Shown here in pieces: positions 1 to 9,333 of a DNA stretch of 58,891 nucleotides. How positions within the stretch are numbered: position 1 is the stretch's first letter; the number at the start of each line of letters is the position of its first letter. The translations under genes and the position numbers were made by a program. The notes beneath the pieces were generated by a model that was not told the origin of the DNA, ran no database searches, and was given only the letters and a program-made list of their open reading frames with translations. The stretch comes from Psychrobacter sp. UBA5136 (GTDB lineage Bacteria; Pseudomonadota; Gammaproteobacteria; Pseudomonadales; Moraxellaceae), in contig NZ_DHYG01000001.1 in assembly GCF_002414005.1 (NCBI RefSeq), positions 1 to 58,891 on the forward strand, in the 5' to 3' direction.

Positions 1-83
1 ATTACTTTTCACTCACTATACATAAAATACTGACAATATGGCCCTTTTAGAGGGTTATTTTAAGTATTAAACTCAAAATACTC

Positions 84-2078
84 TTAATCTCTAGATAATG
101 CCTCTACTGGGTCTAGTTTAGCAGCGTTACGAGCGGGTAAAAAGCCGAATACAACCCCGATGAGCGTCGAGCACAAAAAGGCAGCAATAATAGACGTTGG
201 TGAGTAGATAACTTGAAAGCTATCGCCGCCGACGCGATTAATGATTTCGCCAATCGCAAACGCCAGTCCAATCCCCAATAATCCGCCTAAAATACAGACC
301 AAAACGGCTTCAATTAAAAACTGCTGCATAATATCGCTTTGACGCGCACCGACGGCCATACGTACACCAATCTCATTGGTGCGCTCGGTCACCGATACCA
401 GCATGATATTCATGACGCCAATACCGCCGACGATTAACGAGATAATAGCGATAGACGATATCAGCAAGGTCATCGTTGCGGTGGTCGCTTCAATGGTTTG
501 GCGAATCGAGTCGGAGTTACGGATACGAAAATCATCGGTACCATGCCGGCCTATCATAAGCTCAGAGATGGCAGCTTCAGCAGCGGCGGAGGAGATATTG
601 TTATCAATGAGTGCGACAAAGCTTTCAATATAGGCACTGCCTATCAGCCGCGACATCATAGTAGTGTAGGGCATATAGAGCGTAGGCGAGTCGACGCTGC
701 GACGAAAGCCGCCATCGTTCGGCTCTAAGACGCCAATAACGCGCCCAGGAACGCTGCCTATCAGTAAGACTTCGCCAATCGGACTGGCATTGTCGGGGAA
801 AAAGGTTTTATTGGCATTGTCATCGATAATGATATCTTGGGTACGGCGCAAGATGCTTTGCTCATCAAAGCCTTGACCTAGGGCCAGCTTTTCACCGCTG
901 ACATCAAGATAGTCTTTACCAACGCCGCTAATGCTAGCGGCTTCTTGGATATTACGATAGCGGACGTTCATATTGCTATTGAGCTGCGGGCTGACACTGA
1001 CTACATAAGGCTGATTCGCAACCGCTTGGGCGTCTTGCGGGGTTAGATTGTAATCGTTGTATTGGCGCCTAGGATCGCCGTAGGGATAGCCGTCAGTGAC
1101 GGTGATGGTATTGGTACCTAAGGAGCTAATATTGGACAATATCTGCTCTTGTGAGCCTTTACCAAGACCGACGACTGATACCACCGAAGCAATACCGATG
1201 ATAATTCCTAACATCGTCAATAGCGTGCGCATTTTATGGGCGCGCATGGCAAGCAAGGACATTTTAAAGGCTTCAAATAAGCGGTCGATAAAGCTGCTAA
1301 AGGCGCTTTTACGGTGTTTATCTATCACAGCTGCCGGCTGCGCTTCTGCGTGCTGATAATCGTCGTTTTTATAATCAGCAATGATGTGACCGTCTTTGAT
1401 TTCGATGACGCGCTCAGCTTGGGCGGCAAGGCTAGGGTCATGGGTCACCATAATGATGGTATGACCTTGGGCGTTTAAATCTTTGAGGATTTGGACGACA
1501 TCTTCACCCGATTTGCTATCTAGCGCGCCCGTTGGTTCATCGGCTAAGATGATATCGCCGCCATTCATCAGCGCCCTTGCGATAGAAACGCGCTGCTGCT
1601 GACCGCCTGATAGCTGGCTTGGACGATTATTGACCTTGTCGCCGAGGCCTAAATCTGACAATAGCTTTTCGGCACGCTCGCTGCGCGCTTGCCCGTCCAT
1701 TCCTGCATAAACGGCAGGTACGGAAACGTTGTCGCGAGCGTTAATATCGCCCAGTAAATGATAGCGCTGAAAAATAAAACCAAAGTGCTCACGGCGTAGC
1801 TTTGCCAGCTCGTCGGCATCTAGGCGGCTGACCGATTGACCAAATATTTTGTAATCGCCCGCTGTTGCTTGATCTAGGCAGCCCAAGATATTCATCAAGG
1901 TCGATTTGCCCGAGCCTGATTGTCCAATAATCGCCACCATCTCGCCTTGATGGATGGACAAATCGATATCATGCAAGACGCGGATGGTTTGCTCGCCAGC
2001 TTTAAACTCTCTAATCAAGCCTTTGACTTGCATCAAAGGCGTATCAGTCGCATTCGGAGTCGGGTCTTGGTTACTCAT
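84..2078 (-). CDS. macB: MacB macrolide/peptide exporter, ATPase-permease
   Basis: Half-transporter that powers export from the periplasm through a MacA adaptor and an outer-membrane TolC-type channel. The N-terminal ABC domain has Walker A at residues 52-60 (GQSGSGKST), the LSGGQQQR signature at 156-163 and Walker B ILADEP at 177-182. One membrane segment follows near residue 285-305, then a large periplasmic domain and three C-terminal membrane segments (about 540-660), the type VII ABC layout. At 664 residues it is close to the usual MacB length. It lies 118 bp downstream of macA on the same strand, so the two are probably cotranscribed. No tolC-like gene is in the window. Substrate cannot be read from sequence; macrolides, lipopeptides or siderophores are all possible. 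Confidence 0.92.
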   Translation of the reverse strand: MSNQDPTPNATDTPLMQVKGLIREFKAGEQTIRVLHDIDLSIHQGEMVAIIGQSGSGKSTLMNILGCLDQATAGDYKIFGQSVSRLDADELAKLRREHFGFIFQRYHLLGDINARDNVSVPAVYAGMDGQARSERAEKLLSDLGLGDKVNNRPSQLSGGQQQRVSIARALMNGGDIILADEPTGALDSKSGEDVVQILKDLNAQGHTIIMVTHDPSLAAQAERVIEIKDGHIIADYKNDDYQHAEAQPAAVIDKHRKSAFSSFIDRLFEAFKMSLLAMRAHKMRTLLTMLGIIIGIASVVSVVGLGKGSQEQILSNISSLGTNTITVTDGYPYGDPRRQYNDYNLTPQDAQAVANQPYVVSVSPQLNSNMNVRYRNIQEAASISGVGKDYLDVSGEKLALGQGFDEQSILRRTQDIIIDDNANKTFFPDNASPIGEVLLIGSVPGRVIGVLEPNDGGFRRSVDSPTLYMPYTTMMSRLIGSAYIESFVALIDNNISSAAAEAAISELMIGRHGTDDFRIRNSDSIRQTIEATTATMTLLISSIAIISLIVGGIGVMNIMLVSVTERTNEIGVRMAVGARQSDIMQQFLIEAVLVCILGGLLGIGLAFAIGEIINRVGGDSFQVIYSPTSIIAAFLCSTLIGVVFGFLPARNAAKLDPVEALSRD

Positions 2079-2196
2079 TTGCTATCCTGCTTATCTCAAA
2101 TCTCAAGTCATTATCAAGGTTAAAGCCAAATCTAAGGCCAAAGCTGATGTACTGCCAGCGTCGATTTATTTAAATGTTTTTAGCAAACTTTAAATA

Positions 2197-3576
2197 CTAA
2201 AATGGTCGTCCGCCTCTGCCACCTCTACCGCCTTTGCCTTTATCAGCGCCTTCTTCGCCTAATATGACTTCGTCGCCTTCTTTAAGACCGCTTAAGATTT
2301 GCGCATTGACACGGTTATTGATACCAACTTTGACCGTTTGCTCGACCACTTCGCCATCGGCTTTAAGGACACGTACCATCGCCGTCGTTGCACGAGCGTC
2401 GCTATCAGAACCAGGGGTATTATTAGCAGCCGCTGTGTCTTTTTTACGATTTGCAGCATTTCTAGATTTGTTAGCAGGTTGTAAGGCCGCAGAGGGAATA
2501 AGTAGTGCATTTTTTGCTTGGTTGATGACGATATAAACTTGCGCGGTCATATCGATACGAAAGCGGCGCTCGGTGTTGGGTACTTCGATATAACCGACGT
2601 AGTAAATGGCGGCATCGGTCGAGCTGGTATCGCTAATTTTTTCAGGAGCGGGTTCGATGGCTTTGAGGGTCGCGTCGTATTTTTGGTCGGGATTACCGAT
2701 GATATTAAAATAAACGGGCAAGCCTGCTTTGACGTTAATGACGTCGGCTTCAGAGATTTGCGCATTGATACGCACGGTGGATAAATCCGCTAAAGTCACG
2801 ATGGTTGGCGCGGTTTGATTGGCATTGACCGTCGTTCCTTGCTCGGTGGTCACCGATACCACCGTCCCCGACATCGGCGCGCGAATGGTGGTATAGCTTA
2901 AATCTTCCTGTGCTGTGCTAACGTTGGTTTGAGATTTACGTAGCGCCGCTTGTTGACTATTGATATTGGCTTTAGTTGTCGCAATCGCCGCTTTTGCGGT
3001 ATCGATAGCCGCGCGCGCATTGGCAACAGCAGCTTGGGCGGTGGCAACTTTGGTTGCTTGCGTGTCATAATCTTGCTGCGATATGGCATCGATAGCCAGT
3101 AAGCCTTGCAAGCGTGAAAAGTCCGCTTGTGCTTGCTTTAATTCAGCTTGACGGCTGGCAAGATCCGCTTGCGCACTTTTTAGGCCTGCCTGCCGACTTA
3201 ACAACTCGGCACGGGCGCTTTGTAGCGCCGCTTCACTTTGCTCAAGGCTTGCTTGCTCATTACTTAAATTATTCTTTTGCGTCACCTGATCAATCTGCGC
3301 AATTAAATCGCCTTTTTTGACTTCATCGCCGACGTCAACAAACAGCCGCGTTACTTCACCCGATACCTGCGCACCCACATCGACGGTATTTAACGCTTTT
3401 ACTTTACCCGATGCCATGACGTTATTTTCGATATCGCCAATCTCAGCGGTCGCCGTTAGATAGTTGGGTGTGGTGTCTTTTGGTTTAAAGGTTTTGTAGG
3501 CTAAAGCCCCTAAAGCTACGATGATAAGGGCAATAACGCCCCATTTAATAGCAGACTTTTTGCTCATTTTGCGCAT
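2197..3576 (-). CDS. macA: MacA periplasmic adaptor (membrane fusion protein)
   Basis: Adaptor that links MacB to an outer-membrane channel. The N-terminal membrane anchor is at about residues 10-27, then a biotinyl-lipoyl-like half, a long Ala/Gln-rich coiled-coil hairpin (about 85-215), the second lipoyl half and a beta-barrel domain. The C-terminus is an unusual Gly/Arg-rich tail (KGKGGRGGRGGRPF). A second in-frame ATG four codons in (MSKKS) could be the true start; neither has a clear Shine-Dalgarno. Length 459 residues, somewhat longer than E. coli MacA. Upstream of macB in the same direction, which supports the MacA rather than the generic RND-adaptor assignment. Confidence 0.88.
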   Translation of the reverse strand: MRKMSKKSAIKWGVIALIIVALGALAYKTFKPKDTTPNYLTATAEIGDIENNVMASGKVKALNTVDVGAQVSGEVTRLFVDVGDEVKKGDLIAQIDQVTQKNNLSNEQASLEQSEAALQSARAELLSRQAGLKSAQADLASRQAELKQAQADFSRLQGLLAIDAISQQDYDTQATKVATAQAAVANARAAIDTAKAAIATTKANINSQQAALRKSQTNVSTAQEDLSYTTIRAPMSGTVVSVTTEQGTTVNANQTAPTIVTLADLSTVRINAQISEADVINVKAGLPVYFNIIGNPDQKYDATLKAIEPAPEKISDTSSTDAAIYYVGYIEVPNTERRFRIDMTAQVYIVINQAKNALLIPSAALQPANKSRNAANRKKDTAAANNTPGSDSDARATTAMVRVLKADGEVVEQTVKVGINNRVNAQILSGLKEGDEVILGEEGADKGKGGRGGRGGRPF

Positions 3577-3707
3577 GACAACAATCCAATCACAGTTAAA
3601 TCAAGTGTAGCTATAGTAGAGGCTTGACGGCCAAAAGGGAATGGCAATTAGTTTGCGAAACGTTAAGAAGAAAAATCGTAGCAGCAAGAATCGTGAAAGC
3701 ACAGACA

Positions 3708-3734
3708 AAAAAATAACCCCATAAAAAGGGTTAA
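3708..3734 (-). terminator. Intrinsic terminator after holA
   Basis: Read on the minus strand, a 6-bp stem (TAACCC/GGGTTA, loop of 8) is followed at once by a run of seven T. It sits about 35 bp past the holA stop and would close the leuS-lptE-holA unit and separate it from macAB. Confidence 0.6.
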
Positions 3735-3766
3735 ATAACAGAACGCAATATTTTATCGTTAATGAA

Positions 3767-4855
3767 TTACGGTGTCTTGAACAACCTCTGCCCTGACAAT
3801 TCCAATGCTGCTTGCAATAATAACTCCCACGCTGGCTGGCGAACCAAACCTTTAATCGCTTGGTCACATTTATAAAGCAGAGCAGGCCAAGCCGCCGTTT
3901 GTGCTTTTGAGTGGCGACGGCACGCTTGCTGGTACAAGCCTTGCTTACTACGCCAAATGCCAAGCGCTTGCGGGTCTTGCCCGTCCATTAGCTGCATAAT
4001 TTGCCGCATGTCTTTACTAATTGCCCATAAAACCAAGGTGGTTGGCTCATCGGTGGCTTTTAATTGAAATATGATTTTGGCAACTTGGGCACTATTGCCC
4101 GCAAGCATCGCATCGGACAAATCAAACACACTAAACTGCGTATCGCTCACCAAGGCGGCTTGTAAGTCATTAATGTCCAGTGCTATGCTTGCTACAGGCT
4201 GGCTAGATGCGCTTGCAGGATTGGCATTAGGGTTGCTGCTGTTATCCATATTTGCCAACAATTCTGGCGCAAATAAATACGACAATCGCCATAAAGTTTG
4301 ATAAGCACTAAGCAAATGGTGCTCGGTATGTGACATCAATAGTTGCCACGCTTCTTGCGATAAGGTTAAGCCAAACTGCTGGGCTTGTATCTGCAATAAC
4401 TGCTGGCGCTGCTGCTCATTATATAAATTGCAGTCGATAACGTGACCATACTGCGCAAATGGCGCAAACCATTTGCTGGTCTGCGCGCGTTTATCCTGCT
4501 TTGGCGTCAGCCATAAAAGGCTATGGCTATGTGCCCCTGCCTGTGCATCAACGGCAAAACGTTCAAGCTCGGTAATAACGGCTTTGTCAGGTTTATGATT
4601 GCCTGTCACGATAAGCGCGCTTGCATCATCGAATAAGGACTGGCTGCCAAGCTCTGATAATACTTCTTGCCAGCTCTTTACTGACACCAGCTCGATACGT
4701 TTAATGGCGTAATTTTGCGCGCGCCAATGCGGACGCAGCGCATCGATAAGCCATTGGCTGAGTAACGGCTCATCACCGTGCGCCAGCCACAAGCCAGCTA
4801 CTGCAACGGACGGTTGTAGCAGTTTTGGGTAGGCTTGTATAAAGGTATCTTGCAT
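3767..4855 (-). CDS. holA: DNA polymerase III subunit delta
   Basis: Delta subunit of the clamp-loader complex, which opens the beta sliding clamp. The protein starts MQDTFIQAYPKLL, like the N-terminus of E. coli HolA, and keeps the AHGDEPLL stretch of the degenerate AAA+ domain. The C-terminal collar domain contains the LKATDEPTTLVLWAI segment. The reading frame is also open from a GTG at 4870, five codons upstream; neither start has a good ribosome binding site, and I prefer the ATG from family alignment. The middle (near residue 210) carries an Asn/Ala/Ser-rich low-complexity insert. It begins 9-24 bp after lptE, an arrangement conserved in many gammaproteobacteria, and is probably translationally coupled to it. 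Confidence 0.88.
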   Translation of the reverse strand: MQDTFIQAYPKLLQPSVAVAGLWLAHGDEPLLSQWLIDALRPHWRAQNYAIKRIELVSVKSWQEVLSELGSQSLFDDASALIVTGNHKPDKAVITELERFAVDAQAGAHSHSLLWLTPKQDKRAQTSKWFAPFAQYGHVIDCNLYNEQQRQQLLQIQAQQFGLTLSQEAWQLLMSHTEHHLLSAYQTLWRLSYLFAPELLANMDNSSNPNANPASASSQPVASIALDINDLQAALVSDTQFSVFDLSDAMLAGNSAQVAKIIFQLKATDEPTTLVLWAISKDMRQIMQLMDGQDPQALGIWRSKQGLYQQACRRHSKAQTAAWPALLYKCDQAIKGLVRQPAWELLLQAALELSGQRLFKTP

Positions 4856-4879
4856 AGGGAAAAAGGACACAAGGTTATA

Positions 4880-5599
4880 TTAAGATTTTGGTGCGATAAC
4901 AGCAGTCGATGCTGAACCTTTACTATTTTGAATAACAGGTTTGGCAGTGTTAGGCGCAACTTTAGGCAGTGCAATCGCTACGTATTGGTCAGTGATACGG
5001 CGCGCTAAGCTGTCATAAAGCCAATCACGAATTTGATCGCCCTGCTGATCATCGGTACTTACCGACGCTTCGTTATATTGATAGCTGCGCTCAACCTGAA
5101 TAGGGTTGGTGAGTGTCACAGGTTGGCCATTTACGGTGGTCTTATAGCTGACATCGGCTGACATCACCAAGCGAATTTCAGTTAAGACACCGACTAACTC
5201 ATAACGCTTAAAGCGGACGTTGTTGACCGTAATCGACGCAATGGGTTCAGCGCCCACTTTTCGGTTGTTGCTGACAACATCAGCCAAGGTCATGTTATCA
5301 ATCACCTCAACGCCTAAAGACTCTAAGCGCCTCGTCAGTGGTAGCTTCAATGGAAATGAAGTGCGATTATCCTCGATAATTACCGCGGTTTTAGCAACAT
5401 CAAATAGCATCGGCGCGTCATAACCGCGTAGCTGAAAGCCGCAACCACTGAGACTAACCCCTGCACCCAATACCGTAACCATTGGCAAAGCAGTCAGTAG
5501 CGCCGCTGCCAGTTTTTTTGCGCCTGATTTTTGCGTCATGCTGCTATGTCCGTTCGTTTTTGTTTGGTGTGCCTGCAAAGCTCGGTGCTTATACGACAT
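4880..5599 (-). CDS. lptE: LPS-assembly lipoprotein LptE
   Basis: Outer-membrane lipoprotein that plugs LptD in the lipopolysaccharide translocon. There is a lipobox LSGC with the acylated Cys at residue 53, followed by GFQLRGYDAP, a typical LptE start after processing. The signal region is unusually long: the ATG at 5599 has an AAGGA site 8 nt upstream, but an internal ATG at 5539 (MTQKSGAKKL) would give a signal peptide of normal size. The C-terminus ends in an Ala/Ser/Lys-rich tail. Gene order leuS-lptE-holA on the same strand is a classic gammaproteobacterial cluster and supports the call despite weak primary conservation of the family. Confidence 0.87.
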   Translation of the reverse strand: MSYKHRALQAHQTKTNGHSSMTQKSGAKKLAAALLTALPMVTVLGAGVSLSGCGFQLRGYDAPMLFDVAKTAVIIEDNRTSFPLKLPLTRRLESLGVEVIDNMTLADVVSNNRKVGAEPIASITVNNVRFKRYELVGVLTEIRLVMSADVSYKTTVNGQPVTLTNPIQVERSYQYNEASVSTDDQQGDQIRDWLYDSLARRITDQYVAIALPKVAPNTAKPVIQNSKGSASTAVIAPKS

Positions 5600-5696
5600 A
5601 ATCGCTATCCTTATTTTGATAAGAAGACCTAAGAATGAGAATTTGAAAACGCCATGATTGAAGTCACAGCGTTTAAAAACCTAATCCTTAAAAGGT

Positions 5697-8429
5697 CTAG
5701 CCTGCCACCACGATATTGACCAGTTTATTTGGTACGACGATTTCTTTTTTGATCTCGCCAGTCAGGAATTTTGCCACGCCTTCCAGCGCTTTTGCCTGCG
5801 CTTTTAGCTGCTCAGGGTCGCTATTGGGTGCCACATCCATTTTGCCGCGCATTTTACCGTTGACCTGCACCACCATGGTAATCGTGTCTTGTACCAAAGC
5901 GCTGGTATCGACTTCTGGGTAGCTAAGCGCCACGGTATCCAGTCCTAGTTGCTCAAGCAAATGCTCACCAATGTGCGGCGCGTACACCGATAGCATAATC
6001 AACAAATCAATTAATGCTTCATGCTGTACTTGCAGATCTTGCTCACTGTTTGCTTTAAAGTTGCTCAGCTCGTTAGCAAGCTCCATGAGGCTAGAAACTG
6101 GCGTGTTAAGGGCCAAGCGTTTACCCAAATCACTATCAATCTTGCCAATCGTTTCATGGGTCTTACGGCGTAAGGCTTTTGCTTCTTTACTTAAGTTATC
6201 GGTATTGAGCGCACTGTTATTTAGCGTATTGTTGTTTAAAGTCTCAATACTTAAATTGGCGTTAGTTAACGCTTGCATGTGTTCTGTCGCAATCCGCCAG
6301 ACTTTTTTCACAAAGTTATAAGGGCCTTTTAGCGCATCATCTGACCATTCTAAGGTTTGGTCGGCAGGCGCCGTAAACAAGGTATAAAGTCGAACAGTAT
6401 CCGCGCCATACTTATCAATGGTCAGTTGCGGATCAACACCGTTGTTTTTTGACTTCGACATTTTCTCGATTTTACCAATCGTCACGGGCTGGCCGTCTGA
6501 TTTTAACGTGGCTTTAATCGGCTGACCGCGCTCGTTATAGTCGATGTCGATGTCTTCAGCAAAGTAATAAGTGGTACTGCCATCGCTATTTACGCGGTAG
6601 AAGGTGCCGGCAAGTACCATACCTTGGGTCATCAAATTGGCAAACGGCTCATCGCCTGAAACTAGGTTTTCATCGCGCATGAGCTTATGGAAAAAGCGCG
6701 CATATAGTAGATGCATCACTGCGTGCTCGACACCGCCGATATATTGGTCAACAGGCAGCCATTTATTGGCAGCAGCTTTATTGACCATGTTAGCCGTGTC
6801 ATGTGGGCTGGCAAAGCGCGCATAGTACCAGCTTGACTCGACAAAGGTATCAAAGGTATCGGTTTCGCGCTCAGCAGCATTGCCACATTTCGGACAAGTG
6901 GTATTGACAAATTCTGGGATGTTTTTTAACGGATTGCCGCGGCCATCAGGGACGACGTCCGTTGGCAGAACCACTGGCAAGTCTTGCTCTTCAACCGGCA
7001 CCGTACCGCAATGCTCACAGTTAACCATCGGGATAGGGCAGCCCCAGTAGCGCTGACGCGAAACGCCCCAATCACGCAAACGGTACTGGATTTTCTTCTT
7101 GGCAAGCTGTTGTGACTCTAATTTGGTAAGCATCGCTTCAAACGCTTGCTCAAAGTCCATACCGTCATATTCGCCTGAATTGACTAAGGTACCGCGTTCG
7201 GTATAAGCGCGGTTGCTCTCCGTATTATTTGCTTTGGCGTTAGCTTCTACTTCATCAAAATAGCCAGCAGGAATATCGATCACTTGTTTAATCGGTAGGT
7301 TGTACTTAGTTGCAAACTCGTAATCGCGCTCATCATGAGCAGGAACCGCCATCACCGCACCAGAGCCGTAGCTCATAAGCACATAGTTGGCAACCCAAAC
7401 GGGCACTTCTTCGCCAGTTAAGGGATGGGTCACAGTCAGACCCGTATCCATACCGATTTTTTCCGCTTTGGCCAAGTCCGCTTCAGCAACCGAGCCCTTT
7501 TTGCACAGCGCATTAAACTGGGCAATCGCCTCATCTTTTTCAGCGGCGTACTGTGCCAAAGGATGCTCGGCTGCGACCGCGACATAAGTCACGCCCATCA
7601 AGGTATCAGGACGGGTGGTAAATACCTCTAAGGTATTGCTTTCGCCATCCAGCTCATAAGGGAAATGTACTTCCATACCAGCACTACGACCAATCCAGTT
7701 GCGCTGCATGGTGATGACTTCAGACGGCCAGTGGCCTTCTAACTGGTCTAAATCATCAAGCAGCTCATCGGCGTAATCGGTGATGTTAAAGTAATACATC
7801 GGGATTTCGCGCTTTTCGACCGCCGCGCCACTACGCCAGCCTTTACCATCGATGACTTGTTCGTTGGCCAAGACGGTGTTGTCGACCGGATCCCAGTTGA
7901 CGGTGGCAAGTTTTTTATAAACCAAGCCTTTTTTGTATAACTGTAAAAATAACCACTGCTCCCACTGATAATACTCAGGGCTACAAGTGGCAAATTCGCG
8001 TGACCAGTCAATAGACAAACCAAGCAATTTGAGCTGCGCGCGCATGCTGTCAATATTGGCAAATGTCCATTTGGCAGGCGGCGTCTGATTGGCAATGGCG
8101 GCGTTTTCTGCTGGCAGACCAAAACCATCCCAGCCCATTGGCTGCATAACCTCATAGCCCTTTAGGCGATAATAACGGCTCAGTACGTCGGAGATGGTAT
8201 AGTTACGCACGTGACCCATATGCAGCTTACCGCTTGGGTAAGGGAACATCGACAGCATATAGCGACTTGGCTTGTCGCTTGGCTCGTTGCTGACTTCAAA
8301 GCGCTTGTCAGTTGCCCATTTGGCTTGCTGCGCCGCTTCAATGAGATGCGGCTGATACTGGCTATTATCGATAGAAGTATTGTTGGTATGGGTAGTATTA
8401 GCAGTTTCTGCTGTCACGGCGTTGCTCAT
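5697..8429 (-). CDS. leuS: Leucyl-tRNA synthetase
   Basis: Charges tRNA-Leu. It is a class I synthetase with the HIGH-type motif HMGH at residues 70-73 and KMSKS at about residue 656 (nt 6441-6470), a large CP1 editing domain and a zinc-type CxxC pair in the CP1 hairpin (CEHCG, CPKCG). The frame is open 20 codons further upstream to 8489, but the homologous region starts after the ATG at 8429, giving 910 residues against 860 in E. coli. The extra length is an N-terminal Asn/Thr-rich leader and an Asn-rich stretch near residue 740. First gene of the leuS-lptE-holA unit. Confidence 0.96.
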   Translation of the reverse strand: MSNAVTAETANTTHTNNTSIDNSQYQPHLIEAAQQAKWATDKRFEVSNEPSDKPSRYMLSMFPYPSGKLHMGHVRNYTISDVLSRYYRLKGYEVMQPMGWDGFGLPAENAAIANQTPPAKWTFANIDSMRAQLKLLGLSIDWSREFATCSPEYYQWEQWLFLQLYKKGLVYKKLATVNWDPVDNTVLANEQVIDGKGWRSGAAVEKREIPMYYFNITDYADELLDDLDQLEGHWPSEVITMQRNWIGRSAGMEVHFPYELDGESNTLEVFTTRPDTLMGVTYVAVAAEHPLAQYAAEKDEAIAQFNALCKKGSVAEADLAKAEKIGMDTGLTVTHPLTGEEVPVWVANYVLMSYGSGAVMAVPAHDERDYEFATKYNLPIKQVIDIPAGYFDEVEANAKANNTESNRAYTERGTLVNSGEYDGMDFEQAFEAMLTKLESQQLAKKKIQYRLRDWGVSRQRYWGCPIPMVNCEHCGTVPVEEQDLPVVLPTDVVPDGRGNPLKNIPEFVNTTCPKCGNAAERETDTFDTFVESSWYYARFASPHDTANMVNKAAANKWLPVDQYIGGVEHAVMHLLYARFFHKLMRDENLVSGDEPFANLMTQGMVLAGTFYRVNSDGSTTYYFAEDIDIDYNERGQPIKATLKSDGQPVTIGKIEKMSKSKNNGVDPQLTIDKYGADTVRLYTLFTAPADQTLEWSDDALKGPYNFVKKVWRIATEHMQALTNANLSIETLNNNTLNNSALNTDNLSKEAKALRRKTHETIGKIDSDLGKRLALNTPVSSLMELANELSNFKANSEQDLQVQHEALIDLLIMLSVYAPHIGEHLLEQLGLDTVALSYPEVDTSALVQDTITMVVQVNGKMRGKMDVAPNSDPEQLKAQAKALEGVAKFLTGEIKKEIVVPNKLVNIVVAG

Positions 8430-8667
8430 AGTTGGCTCGAAATAGGTTATTACAGATAAATTGGGTAAAATTTTACAATGCCATAGCATAGCCTAATTTA
8501 GCGAAAATTGCGACGATATGATGGAGCGTTTGCTCACTGTAAAGGCGATAAATTTGCAACGTCAATATGCGTATGCCTGTTTTAATCGTCTTTTATTCGT
8601 CATCAGCCAAATGCTCATGCGTGTTGGGTATAATAAACAAAATAATGATCATTGATTTGGAGTTTTT

Positions 8668-9033
8668 ATGACCATCACCATTTACGGTATCAAATCTTGT
8701 AGCACCATGAAAAAGACATTCACTAAGCTTGATGAGTTGGACGTTAGCTATGATTTTTATGATTATAAAAAGCAGGGTGTTGATAAAGACAGCGTACAGC
8801 GTTGGGTAGCAAGTTTAGGCATTGATAAAGTGCTAAATAAACGAGGCACCACATGGCGCAAGCTCACCGACGAGCAAAAACAAGCCGCTGATGAAAACGT
8901 CAATAACGCCATTAATTTATTGGTAGAAAATACCAGTATGATTAAACGTCCGATAGTTGAAGGCAGTTACCAAGAGAAGCTTTTCTTGCTGTGTGGTTAT
9001 GATGAAGAAGCATTCGACGAGATTTTTTCGTAA
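8668..9033 (+). CDS. ArsC/Spx-family reductase-like protein (YffB type)
   Basis: Small thioredoxin-fold protein of the ArsC superfamily. The N-terminus reads IYGIKSCSTMKKTF, with a single active-site-type Cys at residue 11, and the family signature NKRGTTWRKL and IKRPIVEG follow. This matches the YffB branch more than true arsenate reductase or Spx. Length 121 residues fits. GGAG lies about 6 nt upstream of the ATG, and a TATAAT box is at 8629-8634. It stands alone, divergent from leuS and convergent with the 76-residue membrane protein gene. No ars genes are nearby, so arsenate resistance is not supported; the function of YffB proteins is unsettled (glutathione-dependent thiol reductase is the usual guess). 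Confidence 0.85.
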   Translation: MTITIYGIKSCSTMKKTFTKLDELDVSYDFYDYKKQGVDKDSVQRWVASLGIDKVLNKRGTTWRKLTDEQKQAADENVNNAINLLVENTSMIKRPIVEGSYQEKLFLLCGYDEEAFDEIFS

Positions 9034-9071
9034 GGGAAGCTTTTAGATAAAGAAAGCTTTTAGACAATGGC

Positions 9072-9106
9072 AAAAAGCCCAAGCTTAGAATCTAAGCTCG
9101 GGCTTT
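9072..9106. terminator. Bidirectional terminator overlapping a gene end
   Basis: Nearly perfect palindrome: AAAGCCC at 9074-9080 pairs with GGGCTTT at 9100-9106, and AGCTTAGA with TCTAAGCT inside, one mismatch. T-rich flanks on both sides (ATTATAAAG on one strand, CTTTTTG on the other) fit termination in both directions. It ends the ArsC-like gene and also contains the last codons and stop of the convergent 76-residue gene. Confidence 0.75.
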
Positions 9107-9315
9107 ATAATACCTACGATAAACCAAATCACACTGAAGCACCAAATAATGAGCACGTAAAGACGAATTTGCTCCGCTGTCCAATCAAGCGCAAACCATT
9201 CAATCATAAAGAACGACTTCCAGCCCTCTATCCAGCGCGCACCGCCGTAGCCAATAATCCACCAGCAATATAGGCTCTCTAAAACAAACAGTAGGCACCA
9301 CAGCCACAGCGGCAT
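9085..9315 (-). CDS. Small two-helix membrane protein, unknown function
   Basis: 76-residue protein rich in Trp and aromatic residues with two predicted membrane segments (about residues 3-25 and 50-70), joined by a loop with WIEGWKSFF and an acidic stretch. It begins 18 bp after the argB stop on the same strand, so it is likely the last gene of the dut-algC-argB unit. Its stop codon lies inside the downstream terminator hairpin. An open frame on the opposite strand (9067-9273) overlaps it but has no membrane or family features and starts inside the terminator. I do not recognise the family. Confidence 0.6.
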   Translation of the reverse strand: MPLWLWCLLFVLESLYCWWIIGYGGARWIEGWKSFFMIEWFALDWTAEQIRLYVLIIWCFSVIWFIVGIIKPELRF

Positions 9316-9333
9316 GCTTGACTCCTCAAGAAG

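Noticed and set aside
84..3576. Horizontally acquired antibiotic resistance island
   Set aside because: macAB has base composition and signal style like its neighbours and no mobile element is near; it looks like a core efflux pump.
3601..3963. 120-codon minus-strand frame overlapping holA
   Set aside because: Overlaps the 3' end of holA in another frame and runs through the terminator; basic and aromatic-rich, typical of a shadow frame.
8668..9033. Arsenate reductase in a resistance operon
   Set aside because: The sequence fits the YffB branch and there are no arsB, arsR or arsH-like genes nearby.
9067..9273. Plus-strand open frame opposite the 76-residue membrane gene
   Set aside because: Starts inside the terminator hairpin, has low-complexity polar sequence and no ribosome binding site; the opposite frame has clear membrane helices and an operon position.
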